NCBI RefSeq assembly: GCF_040654195.1
Contig: NZ_JBFAHM010000025.1
Coordinates: forward strand, 1-64,000
Source: Hamadaea sp013361475
GTDB taxonomy: Bacteria; Actinomycetota; Actinomycetes; Mycobacteriales; Micromonosporaceae
Direction: 5' to 3'
Length of the DNA stretch: 64,000 nucleotides
In this document: piece after piece, positions 17,811 to 26,268 of the stretch
How positions within the stretch are numbered: position 1 is the stretch's first letter
How the letters are laid out: each line of letters starts with the position of its first letter
Notes under the pieces: generated by a model
What the model was told of the DNA's origin: nothing
Seen by the model: the letters and a program-made list of their open reading frames with translations, nothing else
The model's database searches: none
Made by a program: the position numbers and the translations under genes

Positions 17811-18251
17811 ATGGTGGCTCGATACCTCGCGATCGGCGCGATGGCGGCGACGTTCCTCGCCGGTTGCTCCTCGGGGACACCGTCCGCCTCCTCGTCGACG
17901 TCGTCCGCCGCGTCTCCGAGCAGCGCGGCCTCTCCTTCGACCGGAGTGGGCAGCCCGTCGCCCGGCGTGGGTTCGCCCACACCGAGCCGGCTGCTGCCGT
18001 CCACCAAGCAGCCCGCGTCACCGAAGGCGGGCACGGTGCTGACCGGGACCGTCGTCAAGTCCGAAGTCGAGGGCGGGTGCCTCGGGCTGAACAGCGACAC
18101 CGGCAAGACTTACCAGCTCATCGGCACTGCCGACCTCGACGTGCTGACTCCGGGCGCCCGCGTACGCGTGACCGGCCGGGTGCGCGACGACATCGCGACG
18201 ATCTGCCAGATCGGCACTCCGTTCGAGGTCGCGTCGGCAGAACGTCTCTGA
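17811..18251 (+). CDS. Small lipoprotein of unknown function, OB-like C-terminal domain
   Basis: I do not recognise a named family. The 146-residue protein has a lipoprotein signal with lipobox LAGC (Cys19), then a 50-residue Ser/Pro/Gly-rich spacer typical of exported actinobacterial lipoproteins. The C-terminal 75 residues begin TGTVVKSEVEGGCLGLNSD and continue with alternating strands (TYQLIGT, GARVRVTGRVRDD). They resemble the small OB-fold domains that follow such linkers in other lipoproteins. Two cysteines in that domain may form a disulfide. The ATG at 17811 is used; GTG 17814 is possible. Confidence 0.65.
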   Translation: MVARYLAIGAMAATFLAGCSSGTPSASSSTSSAASPSSAASPSTGVGSPSPGVGSPTPSRLLPSTKQPASPKAGTVLTGTVVKSEVEGGCLGLNSDTGKTYQLIGTADLDVLTPGARVRVTGRVRDDIATICQIGTPFEVASAERL

Positions 18252-18285
18252 CCATCGTCCAGGTTGATCGGCTACCGTTCGCTGC

Positions 18286-19125
18286 ATGACGATCGCTCTG
18301 GTCACCGACTCGACGGCGGGCCTGCCCGCGGAGTTCGCCGACCGGATCCGGGTCGTTCCGCTGGCCGTGGTGATCGACGGCGTCGCCCGCGCCGAAGGCG
18401 TGGAGGTCTCCTCAGCCGAGGTGGCCGCCGCCCTGCGTAATCCCAAGCTCAGCGTCACGACCTCCCGGCCGGCCCCGGCGGAGTTCGCCGCGGCGTACCA
18501 GGCTCTGCTGGACGGTGGGGCGTCCGGTGTGGTCTCCGTCCACCTGTCGGCCGCCCTCTCCGGTACGCACGAGTCCGCCGAACTGGCGGCGCGGCAGTTC
18601 GACGGCCGCGTACGCGTCGTCGACTCCCGGTCGACCGCGATGGGTCTGGGATTCCCCGTGTTGGCAGCCTTCCAGGCAGCCGAATCGGGTGGCTCCGTGG
18701 ACGACGTGGCCGCCGCGACGACGACGGCGGTGACGCGTACCGAGACGTACTTCGTCGTGGACACCCTCGAACACCTGCGCCGGGGTGGCCGCATCGGAGC
18801 GGCGTCCGCCCTGTTCGGGACGGCGTTGGCGGTCAAGCCGATCCTGCACGTCGTCGACGGTTCGATCGTCTCCCGCGATCGCGTACGCACGACGTCCCGG
18901 GCGTTGGACCGCCTGGTCGAACTGGCGGTGGCCGCGGCCGGAGACGAAGCCGAGGTCGACGTCGCGGTGCAGCACCTCGACACCCCGGAACGCGCTGAGC
19001 AGATCGCCGCGACCGTCCGGGAACGGCTGGGCGACCGGCTGCGTGCCCTCTACACGACCGAGGTCAGCGCGGTGATCGGGGCGCATGTCGGGCCGGGCGT
19101 CGTCGGAGTGATCGTCCACCGCTGA
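18286..19125 (+). CDS. DegV family fatty-acid-binding protein
   Basis: Cytoplasmic protein of 279 residues, standard DegV length. DegV proteins bind a fatty acid and in some Gram-positives serve as FakB partners of a fatty-acid kinase. The family start VTDSTAGLP is present, as is SSAEVAAALRNPKLSVTTS, matching the conserved TSxPS-type region that closes over the acyl chain. The later segment DTLEHLRRGGRIGAASAL is the family signature, followed by KPILHVVDGSI. No FakA-like kinase is in the window. The start is ATG at 18286. Confidence 0.9.
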   Translation: MTIALVTDSTAGLPAEFADRIRVVPLAVVIDGVARAEGVEVSSAEVAAALRNPKLSVTTSRPAPAEFAAAYQALLDGGASGVVSVHLSAALSGTHESAELAARQFDGRVRVVDSRSTAMGLGFPVLAAFQAAESGGSVDDVAAATTTAVTRTETYFVVDTLEHLRRGGRIGAASALFGTALAVKPILHVVDGSIVSRDRVRTTSRALDRLVELAVAAAGDEAEVDVAVQHLDTPERAEQIAATVRERLGDRLRALYTTEVSAVIGAHVGPGVVGVIVHR

Positions 19126-19456
19126 CCCCGCGCCGCGGCGCCGGATCCGCGTGATGATCTCCGGAGGCCCAGGTACCTGATCTTGGCGCGATAAGGTGCG
19201 CAGCCGTCCGGAGATCACGAAGCGCTCCGCCGGACGCGGCCGCGGCGCTACGCGTAGACGGCTGGACGCGGCCGCGGCGCTCCGCGCGGGACGAAGCCGC
19301 GGCGCTCCGCGCGGACGGGCGGGCCGCGGCCGCGGCGCTCCGCGCGGACGGGCGGGCCGCCGCGTAATCGGGCGGCTTGTCCACATCGCGCCGATGCCCA
19401 CAGAAGAGGCGTTCATCGATGCGCCAGGCGGGCGCCGGAGCGCCTAGCGTCGCCGC
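19126..19456. other. Non-coding gap with a nested hairpin and GC-rich tandem repeats
   Basis: This 331-base gap between degV and comEA has no convincing gene. It begins with a hairpin: an outer 11-bp stem (19155-19165 with 19207-19217) enclosing an inner imperfect 8-bp stem, placed 29 bases after degV and possibly its terminator. It then contains tandem copies of a GC-rich unit (listed separately). Confidence 0.6.
19234..19362. repeat. GC-rich tandem repeat, about four degenerate copies
   Basis: A core related to GGCCGCGGCGCTCCGCGCGG recurs about four times, with the last two copies sharing a longer tail (GACGGGCGGGCCGC). The copies are nearly pure G and C and would fold strongly as RNA. They lie upstream of comEA. 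Confidence 0.6.
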
Positions 19457-20191
19457 GTGACCCAGCCCGACGAACCCGATGCCCGAGGCCGGCTGGCCGC
19501 CCTCGTTGGCAAACCGTTGACCCGCCCCGAGCCGAACAGCCGCCCCGAGCTGACGAGTCACTCAGCGGAGCCGGGCAGTCGCGCGGCGGAACCCAATCGC
19601 CGCGAGCCCAAGCCCAGTCTCACCGCCGCGTTCGACCCGGGCCGTCCAGGTCTGAAGGCGATCGCCGCGATCGCGGCGGTGGTCGTCCTCGCGGCGGCGG
19701 CGTACGCCTGGTTCTCCCGCCCGCATGCCGAACCGGTCGCCCCCGCCCCTTCGACTGCGGAAACCACGCAGGCGAAGGAGACGGGGATGGTCGTCGTGGC
19801 CGTGTCGGGGAAGGTGAAGTTCCCCGGACTCGTCCGGCTGCCGGCCGGGGCGCGGGTCGCGGACGCGATCGAAGCGGCGGGTGGCGTACTCCCCGGGACG
19901 GATCTGTCCACCGTGAATCTCGCCCGGAAGGTCACCGACGGCGAACTCATCACCGTCGGCGTACCGGCGAACACCGCCGGCCCCGGGACGGCCGCCGACG
20001 GCAAGGTGAACCTCAACACCGCGACCGCTGCCCAGCTCGACGCCCTGCCCGGGGTCGGTCCCGTCCTCGCTGAGCGGATCGTGGCGTACCGGGATCGCAA
20101 GGGCGGCTTCCGGAACGTCGGTGAGCTGAGGCAGGTCGAGGGCATCGGCGACGCCAAGTTCGAGCAGCTCAAGGATTTGGTGACGGTGTGA
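19457..20191 (+). CDS. comEA: ComEA-family DNA-binding protein
   Basis: Membrane-anchored DNA receptor of 244 residues. After a Ser/Glu/Pro-rich cytoplasmic segment there is one membrane helix (about residues 68-88). An SLBB-like domain follows (GKVKFPGLVRLPAGARVADA, about 115-175), then two helix-hairpin-helix motifs (VNLNTATAAQLDALPGVGP and GIGDAKFEQLKDLV, about 183-244) that bind DNA. The start is GTG at 19457. It overlaps comEC by four bases, so the two are translationally coupled. Whether this organism is naturally competent is unknown; the pair is widely kept in actinobacteria. Confidence 0.92.
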   Translation: MTQPDEPDARGRLAALVGKPLTRPEPNSRPELTSHSAEPGSRAAEPNRREPKPSLTAAFDPGRPGLKAIAAIAAVVVLAAAAYAWFSRPHAEPVAPAPSTAETTQAKETGMVVVAVSGKVKFPGLVRLPAGARVADAIEAAGGVLPGTDLSTVNLARKVTDGELITVGVPANTAGPGTAADGKVNLNTATAAQLDALPGVGPVLAERIVAYRDRKGGFRNVGELRQVEGIGDAKFEQLKDLVTV

Positions 20192-22443
20192 CCGGCCGGG
20201 ATCTGCGGTTGGCTCCGCTCGCCCTCGGATGCTGGCTGGCGGCGTACGCCGCGTTGCTCACCAGCCTGCGAGTCGCGCTCGTGCTCACGACCGGCGCCGC
20301 GATGGCAGCCGCGATTGCGCGGCGCAAAAGAGTCCTCTGCCTGGCGTTGATCGGGGTGGCGTTGGGCGCGGGCGCGACCGCCGCTCGACTGGCGATCCGC
20401 GACGATCCGACGGTCACGCGGCTCGTCAGTGACCGGGCGACGATCACGGCGGAGGTGGTCGTCCGCGACGATCCGCGAATGCTGCCGGGGCGTACGCCCT
20501 CCTTCTTGATCGACGCCGACCTCACCCGGGCGGACGACCTGGATCTCGACGTTCCGGTGCTGCTCATCGCCAGTGGCGACGGCGATTGGCGGGCACTCCT
20601 GCCGGGCCAGCGCCTGACGGTCACCGGCCGGCTCGGCCCGGCCCGGGGAGGCGACCTCAAAGCGGCGGTCCTGGCGGTGAATCGGCCGCTGAAGGTCATC
20701 GGCCGCGCACCCTGGGTCCAACGTGCGGCCGGGAGTCTGCGTACCGGACTTCAGCGGGCGTGCGAAGGACTGGAACCGCGCCGGGGCGGCCTGTTGCCCG
20801 GGTTGGTCGTCGGCGACACGTCACGGCTGCCACCAGAGGTCCAGGAGGACTTCAAAGCGGCGGGGATGACGCACCTGACAGCCGTCTCCGGCTCGAACGT
20901 CGCGATCGTGATCGGCTGCCTGCTACTCCTGTTCAAGGCGTGCCGGGCGAGCCCGGCGATCTGCGCGGCGGCCTGCGTACTGGGCGTGGCCGGGTTCGTC
21001 ATCCTGGCCCGGCCGTCGCCGAGCGTCCTGCGGGCCGCAGTGATGGGCAGCCTCGCGCTGGCGGCCTTGGCCACCGGGCGCGGCCGGGCAGCGCTTCCCG
21101 CGTTGTCCGCGACCGTCGCGATCCTGGTGGTGGTGGATCCGGAATTGGCCGCCGACGCCGGATTCACGTTGAGCGTCTGCGCCACCGCCGGACTGCTGCT
21201 CCTCGCGCCCGGCTGGCGCGACGCGTTGCAGCGCCGGATGCCCCGGATCGCGGCCGAGGCGCTCGCGGTCCCGGCCGCCGCCCAGGTCGCCTGCGCACCG
21301 GTGATCGCGGCCCTGTCCGGCTCGGTCAGCCTCATCGCGATTCCCGCGAATCTGCTGGCCACGGCTGCGGTCGCACCGGCCACCGTGCTCGGCGTCCTGG
21401 CCGCCGGCCTGTCGCCGATCTGGCCGCCGGGCGCGCAGTTCGCCGCCTGGCTGGCGAGCTATCCGGCCGCGTGGCTGGTCACGGTCGCGCGGGTCGCCGC
21501 CGGCTTGCCGGGAGCCGCTCTGCCCTGGCCCAGTGGTACGCCGGGCGCACTGCTCCTGACCGGGTTGACCGTCCTGGCGCTGATCGGTTTCCGCAGCGCC
21601 AAGGTCCGGCGCGTCGTCCTGGTCGTGACCGTCGCGGCCGTGCTGGGCGCGACACCGGTACGCGTCCTTGCGCCGGGGTGGCCGCCGACGGGCTGGTTCC
21701 TCGTGGCCTGCGACGTCGGCCAGGGCGACGCGACGGTGCTGCGTACGCAGGAAGGCGAGGCGGTCGTCGTGGACGCCGGTCCGGAGCCGTCGGCGGTGGC
21801 GGGCTGCCTCGACCGGCTGGGCATCACGACGGTCCCGTTGCTGGTGATCAGCCATTTCCACGCCGACCACGTCGGCGGCGTCGCCGGGGTGTTCCAGGGT
21901 CGTCGCGTCTCCGCCGTCCTCACGCCCGCCTGGCCGGAACCGGCGGAGGGGCGCACGGGGGTGCTCGCGGCGGCGGCCGCCGCCGGCTCGCCGGTGGCGA
22001 TGGCCGCCCCCGGCGAGGTACGCCGCATCGGCCCGCTGACGATGACGGTCGTCGGCCCGGTGACTCCCTTACACGGCACGAGGTCGGATCCGAACAACAA
22101 CTCGGTTGTGCTGAGCGTCTCGTTCGGGGGAACGTCGGTGCTGCTCACGGGCGATGCCGAGGTCGAGGAGCAGCAGGAGCTCGTGACCGCCGGGGCCGGC
22201 CGGGCCGACGTCCTCAAAGTCGCGCACCATGGCTCGGCGTTCCAGGATCCGGCCTTCCTGACCGCCGTCGCACCGGCGATTGCGCTGGTCAGCGTGGGTG
22301 CCGGCAACGACTACGGGCATCCGAACCCGGCTGTCCTGGCGAGCCTGGCCCGTGGCGGCGCGCGTGTCGTGCGTACGGACCAGGCGGGCGACATCGCGAT
22401 CGCCATCGACGCTGGTGAACTCACCGTGACACCGCGGTCGTGA
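20188..22443 (+). CDS. comEC: ComEC/Rec2 DNA-uptake channel
   Basis: Polytopic membrane protein of 751 residues thought to form the channel for single-stranded DNA entry. The N-terminal part has a DUF4131-like OB domain between helices. The central competence domain includes GMTHLTAVSGSNVAIV near residue 230, the hallmark of the family. The C-terminal 240 residues are a metallo-beta-lactamase domain with DVGQGDATVL and SHFHADHVGG, the HxHxDH metal-binding motif, a likely nuclease. It is complete, unlike some actinobacterial homologues that lack one domain. It is coupled to comEA. Confidence 0.93.
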   Translation: MTGRDLRLAPLALGCWLAAYAALLTSLRVALVLTTGAAMAAAIARRKRVLCLALIGVALGAGATAARLAIRDDPTVTRLVSDRATITAEVVVRDDPRMLPGRTPSFLIDADLTRADDLDLDVPVLLIASGDGDWRALLPGQRLTVTGRLGPARGGDLKAAVLAVNRPLKVIGRAPWVQRAAGSLRTGLQRACEGLEPRRGGLLPGLVVGDTSRLPPEVQEDFKAAGMTHLTAVSGSNVAIVIGCLLLLFKACRASPAICAAACVLGVAGFVILARPSPSVLRAAVMGSLALAALATGRGRAALPALSATVAILVVVDPELAADAGFTLSVCATAGLLLLAPGWRDALQRRMPRIAAEALAVPAAAQVACAPVIAALSGSVSLIAIPANLLATAAVAPATVLGVLAAGLSPIWPPGAQFAAWLASYPAAWLVTVARVAAGLPGAALPWPSGTPGALLLTGLTVLALIGFRSAKVRRVVLVVTVAAVLGATPVRVLAPGWPPTGWFLVACDVGQGDATVLRTQEGEAVVVDAGPEPSAVAGCLDRLGITTVPLLVISHFHADHVGGVAGVFQGRRVSAVLTPAWPEPAEGRTGVLAAAAAAGSPVAMAAPGEVRRIGPLTMTVVGPVTPLHGTRSDPNNNSVVLSVSFGGTSVLLTGDAEVEEQQELVTAGAGRADVLKVAHHGSAFQDPAFLTAVAPAIALVSVGAGNDYGHPNPAVLASLARGGARVVRTDQAGDIAIAIDAGELTVTPRS

Positions 22444-22509
22444 ATACGGATGTGCCGCCCACCCCGACGAGTGAGCGGATCATGGCCGTCGGCATGCGAG
22501 TATTGCGGT

Positions 22510-23469
22510 GTGAGTGCTCCCGCGCTGCTGTTGGTTCTCGGTGACGAAGAGTTGTTGGCCACCCGCGCCGTCAACCAAGTAGTGGAAGCGGTCAGACAGG
22601 ACGATCCGGTCGCGTCGGTCAGCGAATTCCAGGGCAGCGATCTCCTTCCGGGTGAGCTGGCGGGCGCGTTGAGCCCGTCGCTGTTCGGCGGTCGCCCGGT
22701 GGTGATCGTCTACAACGGACAAGACGCGAAGAAGGATCTGACGGCGGCGCTGCTGGCGTACGCGGCCAACGCCGATCCGGGGGCGTCGCTGGTGATCTGC
22801 CACGCCGGGGGAGCCAAAGGCAAGGCCCTGGCCGACGGGCTGAAGCAGGCCGGGGCAGAGGTGGCGCTGGCGGCCAAGGTGACCCGGCACGCTGACAAGG
22901 TCGACTTCATCCGCTCCGAGATCCGCCGGCTCGGCGGCAAATGCAGCGGTGAGGCGGCCGAAGCGCTGCTCGACGCGGTCGGCAACGACCTCCGGGAACT
23001 GGCGGCCGCCTGCCATCAGCTGATGGCCGACACGAACGGCCGCATCGAACTCGACGTCGTGCAGCGGTACTACAAGGGCCGCGCCGAGGTCAGTGGATTC
23101 GCCGTGGCCGACGCCGCCGTCGCGGGCGACGTTCCGGCCGCACTGGAGGCGCTGCGCTGGGCGCTGGCCACGGGCGTGGACCCGGTCCCGATCGCCGACG
23201 CGCTGGCCGACGGCGTACGCACCGTCGCCCGGGTCGCCTCGGCCGGTCGCGGCGGAAACGCGTACCAGCTGGCGAGCAAGCTCGGCATGCCCGCCTGGAA
23301 GATCGAGAAGGCGCAGCGGATGGCCCGGGGCTGGACCCCGGAAGGTCTCGTCGACGCGATGGCCGCCGCCGCCGTGTGCAACGCCGAGGTCAAGGGCGGC
23401 TCCGACGATCGCGGGTACGCCCTGGAGCGGGCCATCATGGCGATGGCGGCGGCCCGGAGCGGACGATGA
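22510..23469 (+). CDS. holA: DNA polymerase III subunit delta
   Basis: Clamp-loader subunit of 319 residues that opens the beta sliding clamp. It begins VSAPALLLVLGDEELLATRA, matching the HolA start (…LxGDEExL…), and has the delta N-terminal P-loop-like fold followed by the helical collar domain. The C-terminal helix region GMPAWKIEKAQRMARGWTPE is conserved in actinobacterial HolA. GTG at 22510 is selected because the family begins there; no clear ribosome-binding site is seen. It follows comEC and overlaps the next gene by four bases (ATGA). Confidence 0.9.
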   Translation: MSAPALLLVLGDEELLATRAVNQVVEAVRQDDPVASVSEFQGSDLLPGELAGALSPSLFGGRPVVIVYNGQDAKKDLTAALLAYAANADPGASLVICHAGGAKGKALADGLKQAGAEVALAAKVTRHADKVDFIRSEIRRLGGKCSGEAAEALLDAVGNDLRELAAACHQLMADTNGRIELDVVQRYYKGRAEVSGFAVADAAVAGDVPAALEALRWALATGVDPVPIADALADGVRTVARVASAGRGGNAYQLASKLGMPAWKIEKAQRMARGWTPEGLVDAMAAAAVCNAEVKGGSDDRGYALERAIMAMAAARSGR

Positions 23470-23960
23470 TCGCCGACGTACGCGCGAAGGATCGTCCGTT
23501 CTATGCCCGGGTTCTGGGCCTGCAGTACATCCGGCCGAGCGGCCTGCTGTGTTTCTTCTTCTTCGAAGGCGCGATCGCGCTCGCCACCCTGCTCGCCCTC
23601 GCCGAGCTGGTGACGTGGTGGGCGGTCGTGGTGCTCCCGGCCGCGATCGCGATCATGGTGAAGATCAACGATCTGATCGCGGGATTCGGCGTACGCTCGG
23701 CGGCCCGCGCGCAGGCTCGGGCGGCGGTTCGCAGCGCCACCCGGCGGGCGGCCAAACGCGAGGCGAAAGCGGCCCGGCGGAAGGCGGCCGAGGATGCCGA
23801 CATCGTTCCCGCGCAGCCGGTCGGCGAGGACTTCCCGGAGGAGCCGCCCGCCGTCGGCCGAGCGGCCGTGCCCCAGCCGTACGCCGGCCTGGCCGCCCCG
23901 GACGAGGTGCGCTCGAGCCAGGCGCGCCGTCGCCAGTCCGCCGCCCACCGCTACGACTGA
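23466..23960 (+). CDS. Conserved small membrane protein of unknown function
   Basis: I do not recognise a functional family. The 164-residue protein has two close hydrophobic helices (about residues 27-62; GLLCFFFFEGAIALATLLAL and WWAVVVLPAAIAIMV). A strongly basic Ala/Arg/Lys region follows (about 75-105) that could be coiled-coil, then a Pro/Glu-rich tail. ATG at 23466 overlaps the holA stop codon (ATGA), so the two are co-transcribed. A role linked to DNA replication or the envelope would be guesswork. Confidence 0.75.
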   Translation: MIADVRAKDRPFYARVLGLQYIRPSGLLCFFFFEGAIALATLLALAELVTWWAVVVLPAAIAIMVKINDLIAGFGVRSAARAQARAAVRSATRRAAKREAKAARRKAAEDADIVPAQPVGEDFPEEPPAVGRAAVPQPYAGLAAPDEVRSSQARRRQSAAHRYD

Positions 23961-23981
23961 TCACGGGAGCCGGGTAAGCGA

Positions 23982-24010
23982 AAGCCCGCCGCCGAATCGG
24001 CAGCGGGCTT
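23982..24010. terminator. Bidirectional terminator between the membrane protein gene and rpsT
   Basis: Stem AAGCCCGC (23982-23989) pairs with GCGGGCTT (24003-24010). An inner GCCG/CGGC stem continues it after one mismatch. The flanking A and T residues suit termination in both directions between convergent genes. Confidence 0.75.
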
Positions 24011-24027
24011 CGTCGCTGAAAGGGGCG

Positions 24028-24297
24028 TCAGGCCGCGGCGGCGGTGTTCAGCCGCTTGGCGATCGACGACTTGCGGTTCGCCGCCTGGTTCTTGTGGATC
24101 ACGCCCTTGCTGACCGCCTTGTCGAGCTGACGGGAAGCGGCGACCATGAGCTCCGAGGCCTTGGCGGTGTCGCCGGCCTCGGTCGCCTCGTGGAACTTGC
24201 GGATCGCCGTCTTCAGCGAAGACTTGACCGCCTTGTTCCGCAGCCGCGCCTTCTCGTTCTGGCGGTTGCGCTTGATCTGCGACTTGATGTTGGCCAC
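24028..24297 (-). CDS. rpsT: 30S ribosomal protein S20
   Basis: Primary 16S rRNA-binding protein of the small subunit, 89 residues. It begins MANIKSQIKRNRQNEKARLR, the typical S20 start, and is Lys/Arg/Ala-rich and helical throughout, with the conserved segment KGVIHKNQAANRKSSIAKRL. The start codon is GTG at 24297, with AGGAGAGG seven bases upstream. The leader has two mutually exclusive hairpins next to that site (see the leader entry). Its place beside holA and lepA is the normal bacterial context. Confidence 0.97.
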   Translation of the reverse strand: MANIKSQIKRNRQNEKARLRNKAVKSSLKTAIRKFHEATEAGDTAKASELMVAASRQLDKAVSKGVIHKNQAANRKSSIAKRLNTAAAA

Positions 24298-24304
24298 GTG
24301 TCAG

Positions 24305-24343
24305 CCTCTCCTAAATCGGGGCATCAACCCCGCTGAAGCGGGG
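24305..24343 (-). promoter_or_regulatory. rpsT leader with competing hairpins beside the ribosome-binding site
   Basis: In the mRNA sense (minus strand) the leader reads CCCCGC (24333-24328 as segment 1 is 24328-24333), but three complementary blocks matter: CGGGG at 24317-24321, CCCCGC at 24328-24333 and GCGGGG at 24338-24343. The middle block can pair with either neighbour, so two hairpins exclude each other. The one using 24317-24332 ends four bases from the AGGAGAGG ribosome-binding site (24305-24312). S20 is known to control its own translation in E. coli; a similar control here is inferred. Confidence 0.5.
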
Positions 24344-24420
24344 ACACAAAAGTTCGACGTGCCAGGTTAACAGGCGCGGCCTTGGTCAGCCAAAGCGGAG
24401 CACAGCTTGGGCGGACTAGG

Positions 24421-25377
24421 TCACCAGCGCCAGTCCCGGCGTCTCGCCAACCAGTCTATCGCCAGCCGGCCGCAGTGTCGCTGGTGGGTCCGCACGTAGG
24501 GGGAGGTCGGGATCTCCGGCCGCAGACCCTGCGTCAGGTAGTACCCGGCGAGGCCGGCCAGCGTCGCGTCGAGCGCGTCGGCCGGGGCGTCCGCCGCGGC
24601 GGGATGCGTCGCGAACAGCGTATCGACGTCGTGATCGGGCACGGCGGAGATCAACAGACTGACCAGGTCGAGCCAGGCCGGACCCCGGCACAGATGGTTC
24701 CAGTCGCAGATCCACGCCGCACCGGCGGTGTCCAGGATCACGTTGTCCGCCCGCAAATCGCAGTGCATGACACCCGGCATCGCGTCGCCGTAGTCCAGCA
24801 GCCGTCGCTCCAACCGGGCCAGCTCGGCGAGGTGCGGCTCCATCCCCGGGTCCGGTAGCTGCTCGGTGCCGGACAGGACGGCCGCCCAACGGCCCAGGGT
24901 GCCGTCCATGACGGCGCTGAAGGACTCCGGGGCGAACTCCGCCAGACTGGCGGGCATCGGGGACAACGACACCGCCGCTTGGGCGTACGCGGTCAGCGCG
25001 GCGGTCAGCTCGGCCGGCCGCCACGGCAGCGCCGGCATGCGAGCGCCGTCCACAGCGTCGAGGCAGATCACGAAGTACCCCGCCGGTTCCGCCGTCCAGC
25101 GCACCCGGGGCGCCGGTACGCCGACCGGCAACGCCTCGGTGATCCGCGCCTCTTTCGCGTACCACTCGGCCGGTGCGAGATCGAGGGGCGCGGCCTTGAC
25201 GAAGGCGCGGATCCCGGCCACCGTGGTGAGGACCGCCGCGAAGCCTTGGGTGAAGCCGCTTCGGGCGACCCGCGCGGACGCGACCTCACCGCCGAGCCGA
25301 TCCGCGATCGCGATACGCAGCGTCTCCGGCAGCTGTTCCCAGTCGGGCCGCTGAGCGGTCTCGGTGTACGGGATCAT
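24421..25377 (-). CDS. Aminoglycoside phosphotransferase-family (APH-like) kinase
   Basis: Small-molecule kinase-fold protein of 318 residues. The Brenner motif HCDLRADNVILD (about residue 200) supplies the catalytic Asp and the metal-binding Asn, and ICDWNHLCRGPAWLDL supplies the DxD/DW-type metal site. The N-terminal ATP-binding lobe has SGFTQGFAAVL as its nucleotide loop. Such proteins are common in actinobacteria and most are not resistance enzymes; homologues phosphorylate various hydroxylated metabolites. Start ATG at 25377. It stands alone, divergent from the DUF4240 gene. The substrate is unknown. Confidence 0.85.
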   Translation of the reverse strand: MIPYTETAQRPDWEQLPETLRIAIADRLGGEVASARVARSGFTQGFAAVLTTVAGIRAFVKAAPLDLAPAEWYAKEARITEALPVGVPAPRVRWTAEPAGYFVICLDAVDGARMPALPWRPAELTAALTAYAQAAVSLSPMPASLAEFAPESFSAVMDGTLGRWAAVLSGTEQLPDPGMEPHLAELARLERRLLDYGDAMPGVMHCDLRADNVILDTAGAAWICDWNHLCRGPAWLDLVSLLISAVPDHDVDTLFATHPAAADAPADALDATLAGLAGYYLTQGLRPEIPTSPYVRTHQRHCGRLAIDWLARRRDWRW

Positions 25378-25445
25378 GCCCGGAATGGTCCCGCAGAGCC
25401 GCGACCGGGCGCGAGTCGTTAAACGAGGAGACCGAGGAGGCGACC

Positions 25446-25988
25446 GTGGAGCTGGACGAGTTCTGGGGCGTGATCGACGCCGCGCGATCCGATGTCGACG
25501 GCGAGATCGGCCAGGACGGCGAGGCGCTCGCGAAGGCGCTGACCGCGCGGCTCGGGAGCCTGCCGGCGGATGGGCGCACCGCGTTCGGGCAGATCTTCGC
25601 CCAGGTGAGCACGGCTGCGCTGCGCTGGGACCTGTACGCCGCCGCCTACCTGATCGGGGGCGGTTGTGATCTCGGCGGCTTCGAGGATTTCCGCTTCGGC
25701 CTGATCGCCACCGGCGAAGCCTGGTACGCCAAGGCGCTGGCCGATCCGGACGCGCTCGCCGGGCACCCCGTCGTGGCCGAGGCGGCCGACTGGGACGACG
25801 ACAGCGCGATCTACGCCGAGCTGGTCGGGGACGCCGTGGCCGAGGCGTGCGGGGTCGAGCTGCGGAACCAGGGCGAGCCGGTCGGGGAGCGGCCCGAGGT
25901 CGACAACGACCTGATCATGCGCGCGCGACTGCCGCGGCTGGCCGCACTCTTCCTGGGCTGGCCGGCGAACGAGGGTTGCCGCTGCTGA
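25446..25988 (+). CDS. DUF4240 domain protein
   Basis: Cytoplasmic protein of 180 residues covering one DUF4240 domain. Recognisable parts are the start MELDEFWGVIDAA, the central WDLYAAAYLIGGGCDLGGFEDFR split over residues 60-82, and GEAWYAKALADPDAL. Members often sit with WGR-domain proteins, but no such partner is here. The GTG/ATG choice is clear: the GTG at 25446 follows GAGGAGGCG. The biochemical role is unknown. Confidence 0.85.
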   Translation: MELDEFWGVIDAARSDVDGEIGQDGEALAKALTARLGSLPADGRTAFGQIFAQVSTAALRWDLYAAAYLIGGGCDLGGFEDFRFGLIATGEAWYAKALADPDALAGHPVVAEAADWDDDSAIYAELVGDAVAEACGVELRNQGEPVGERPEVDNDLIMRARLPRLAALFLGWPANEGCRC

Positions 25989-26100
25989 CCGCGCCGCACC
26001 GCGCCGCACCGCGCCGCACCGAACCGCGCCGCACCGCACCGCACCGCACCGCGCCCGCGCCGCACCGCGCCCGCACCGCACCGCGCCCGCACAGCACGCC
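25985..26100. repeat. Low-complexity CGCGCCGCAC-type tandem repeat
   Basis: Directly after the DUF4240 gene, about 115 bases consist of imperfect 5-10 base units of the type CCGCACCGCG. This is a simple repeat in the gap before lepA. It encodes nothing convincing and is likely to vary in copy number. Confidence 0.75.
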
Positions 26101-26103
26101 GCC

Positions 26104-26170
26104 GCCGCCGGATCACGGTTCCGGGTCGAATCTTGGACCAAGATTCGACCGCGAACCCTGATCCAGCGGC
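26104..26170. repeat. Dispersed 67-bp palindrome, copy 1 (upstream of lepA)
   Basis: Two 33-base arms (26104-26136 and 26138-26170) match at 29 positions around a single central base. The inner 13 bases of each arm, GGTCGAATCTTGG, pair perfectly. The same inner block and a similar outer block (CTGGATCA) occur in a second palindrome at 33070-33134, so this is a repeat family and not just a terminator. It lies about 100 bases before lepA. Confidence 0.8.
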
Positions 26171-26268
26171 AAAAACGGCGGCCCGTGGGAGACGACCCGG
26201 GAGCATGGGATCATAGAGGCGAGCTGCAGCCGCAGCCCCATCCCATCTGACGACGAAACGGACGATCC

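Noticed and set aside
24421..25377. An aminoglycoside-resistance gene
   Set aside because: Only the kinase fold and Brenner motif are visible. The gene is chromosomal, alone and typical of the many actinobacterial APH-fold proteins with other substrates.
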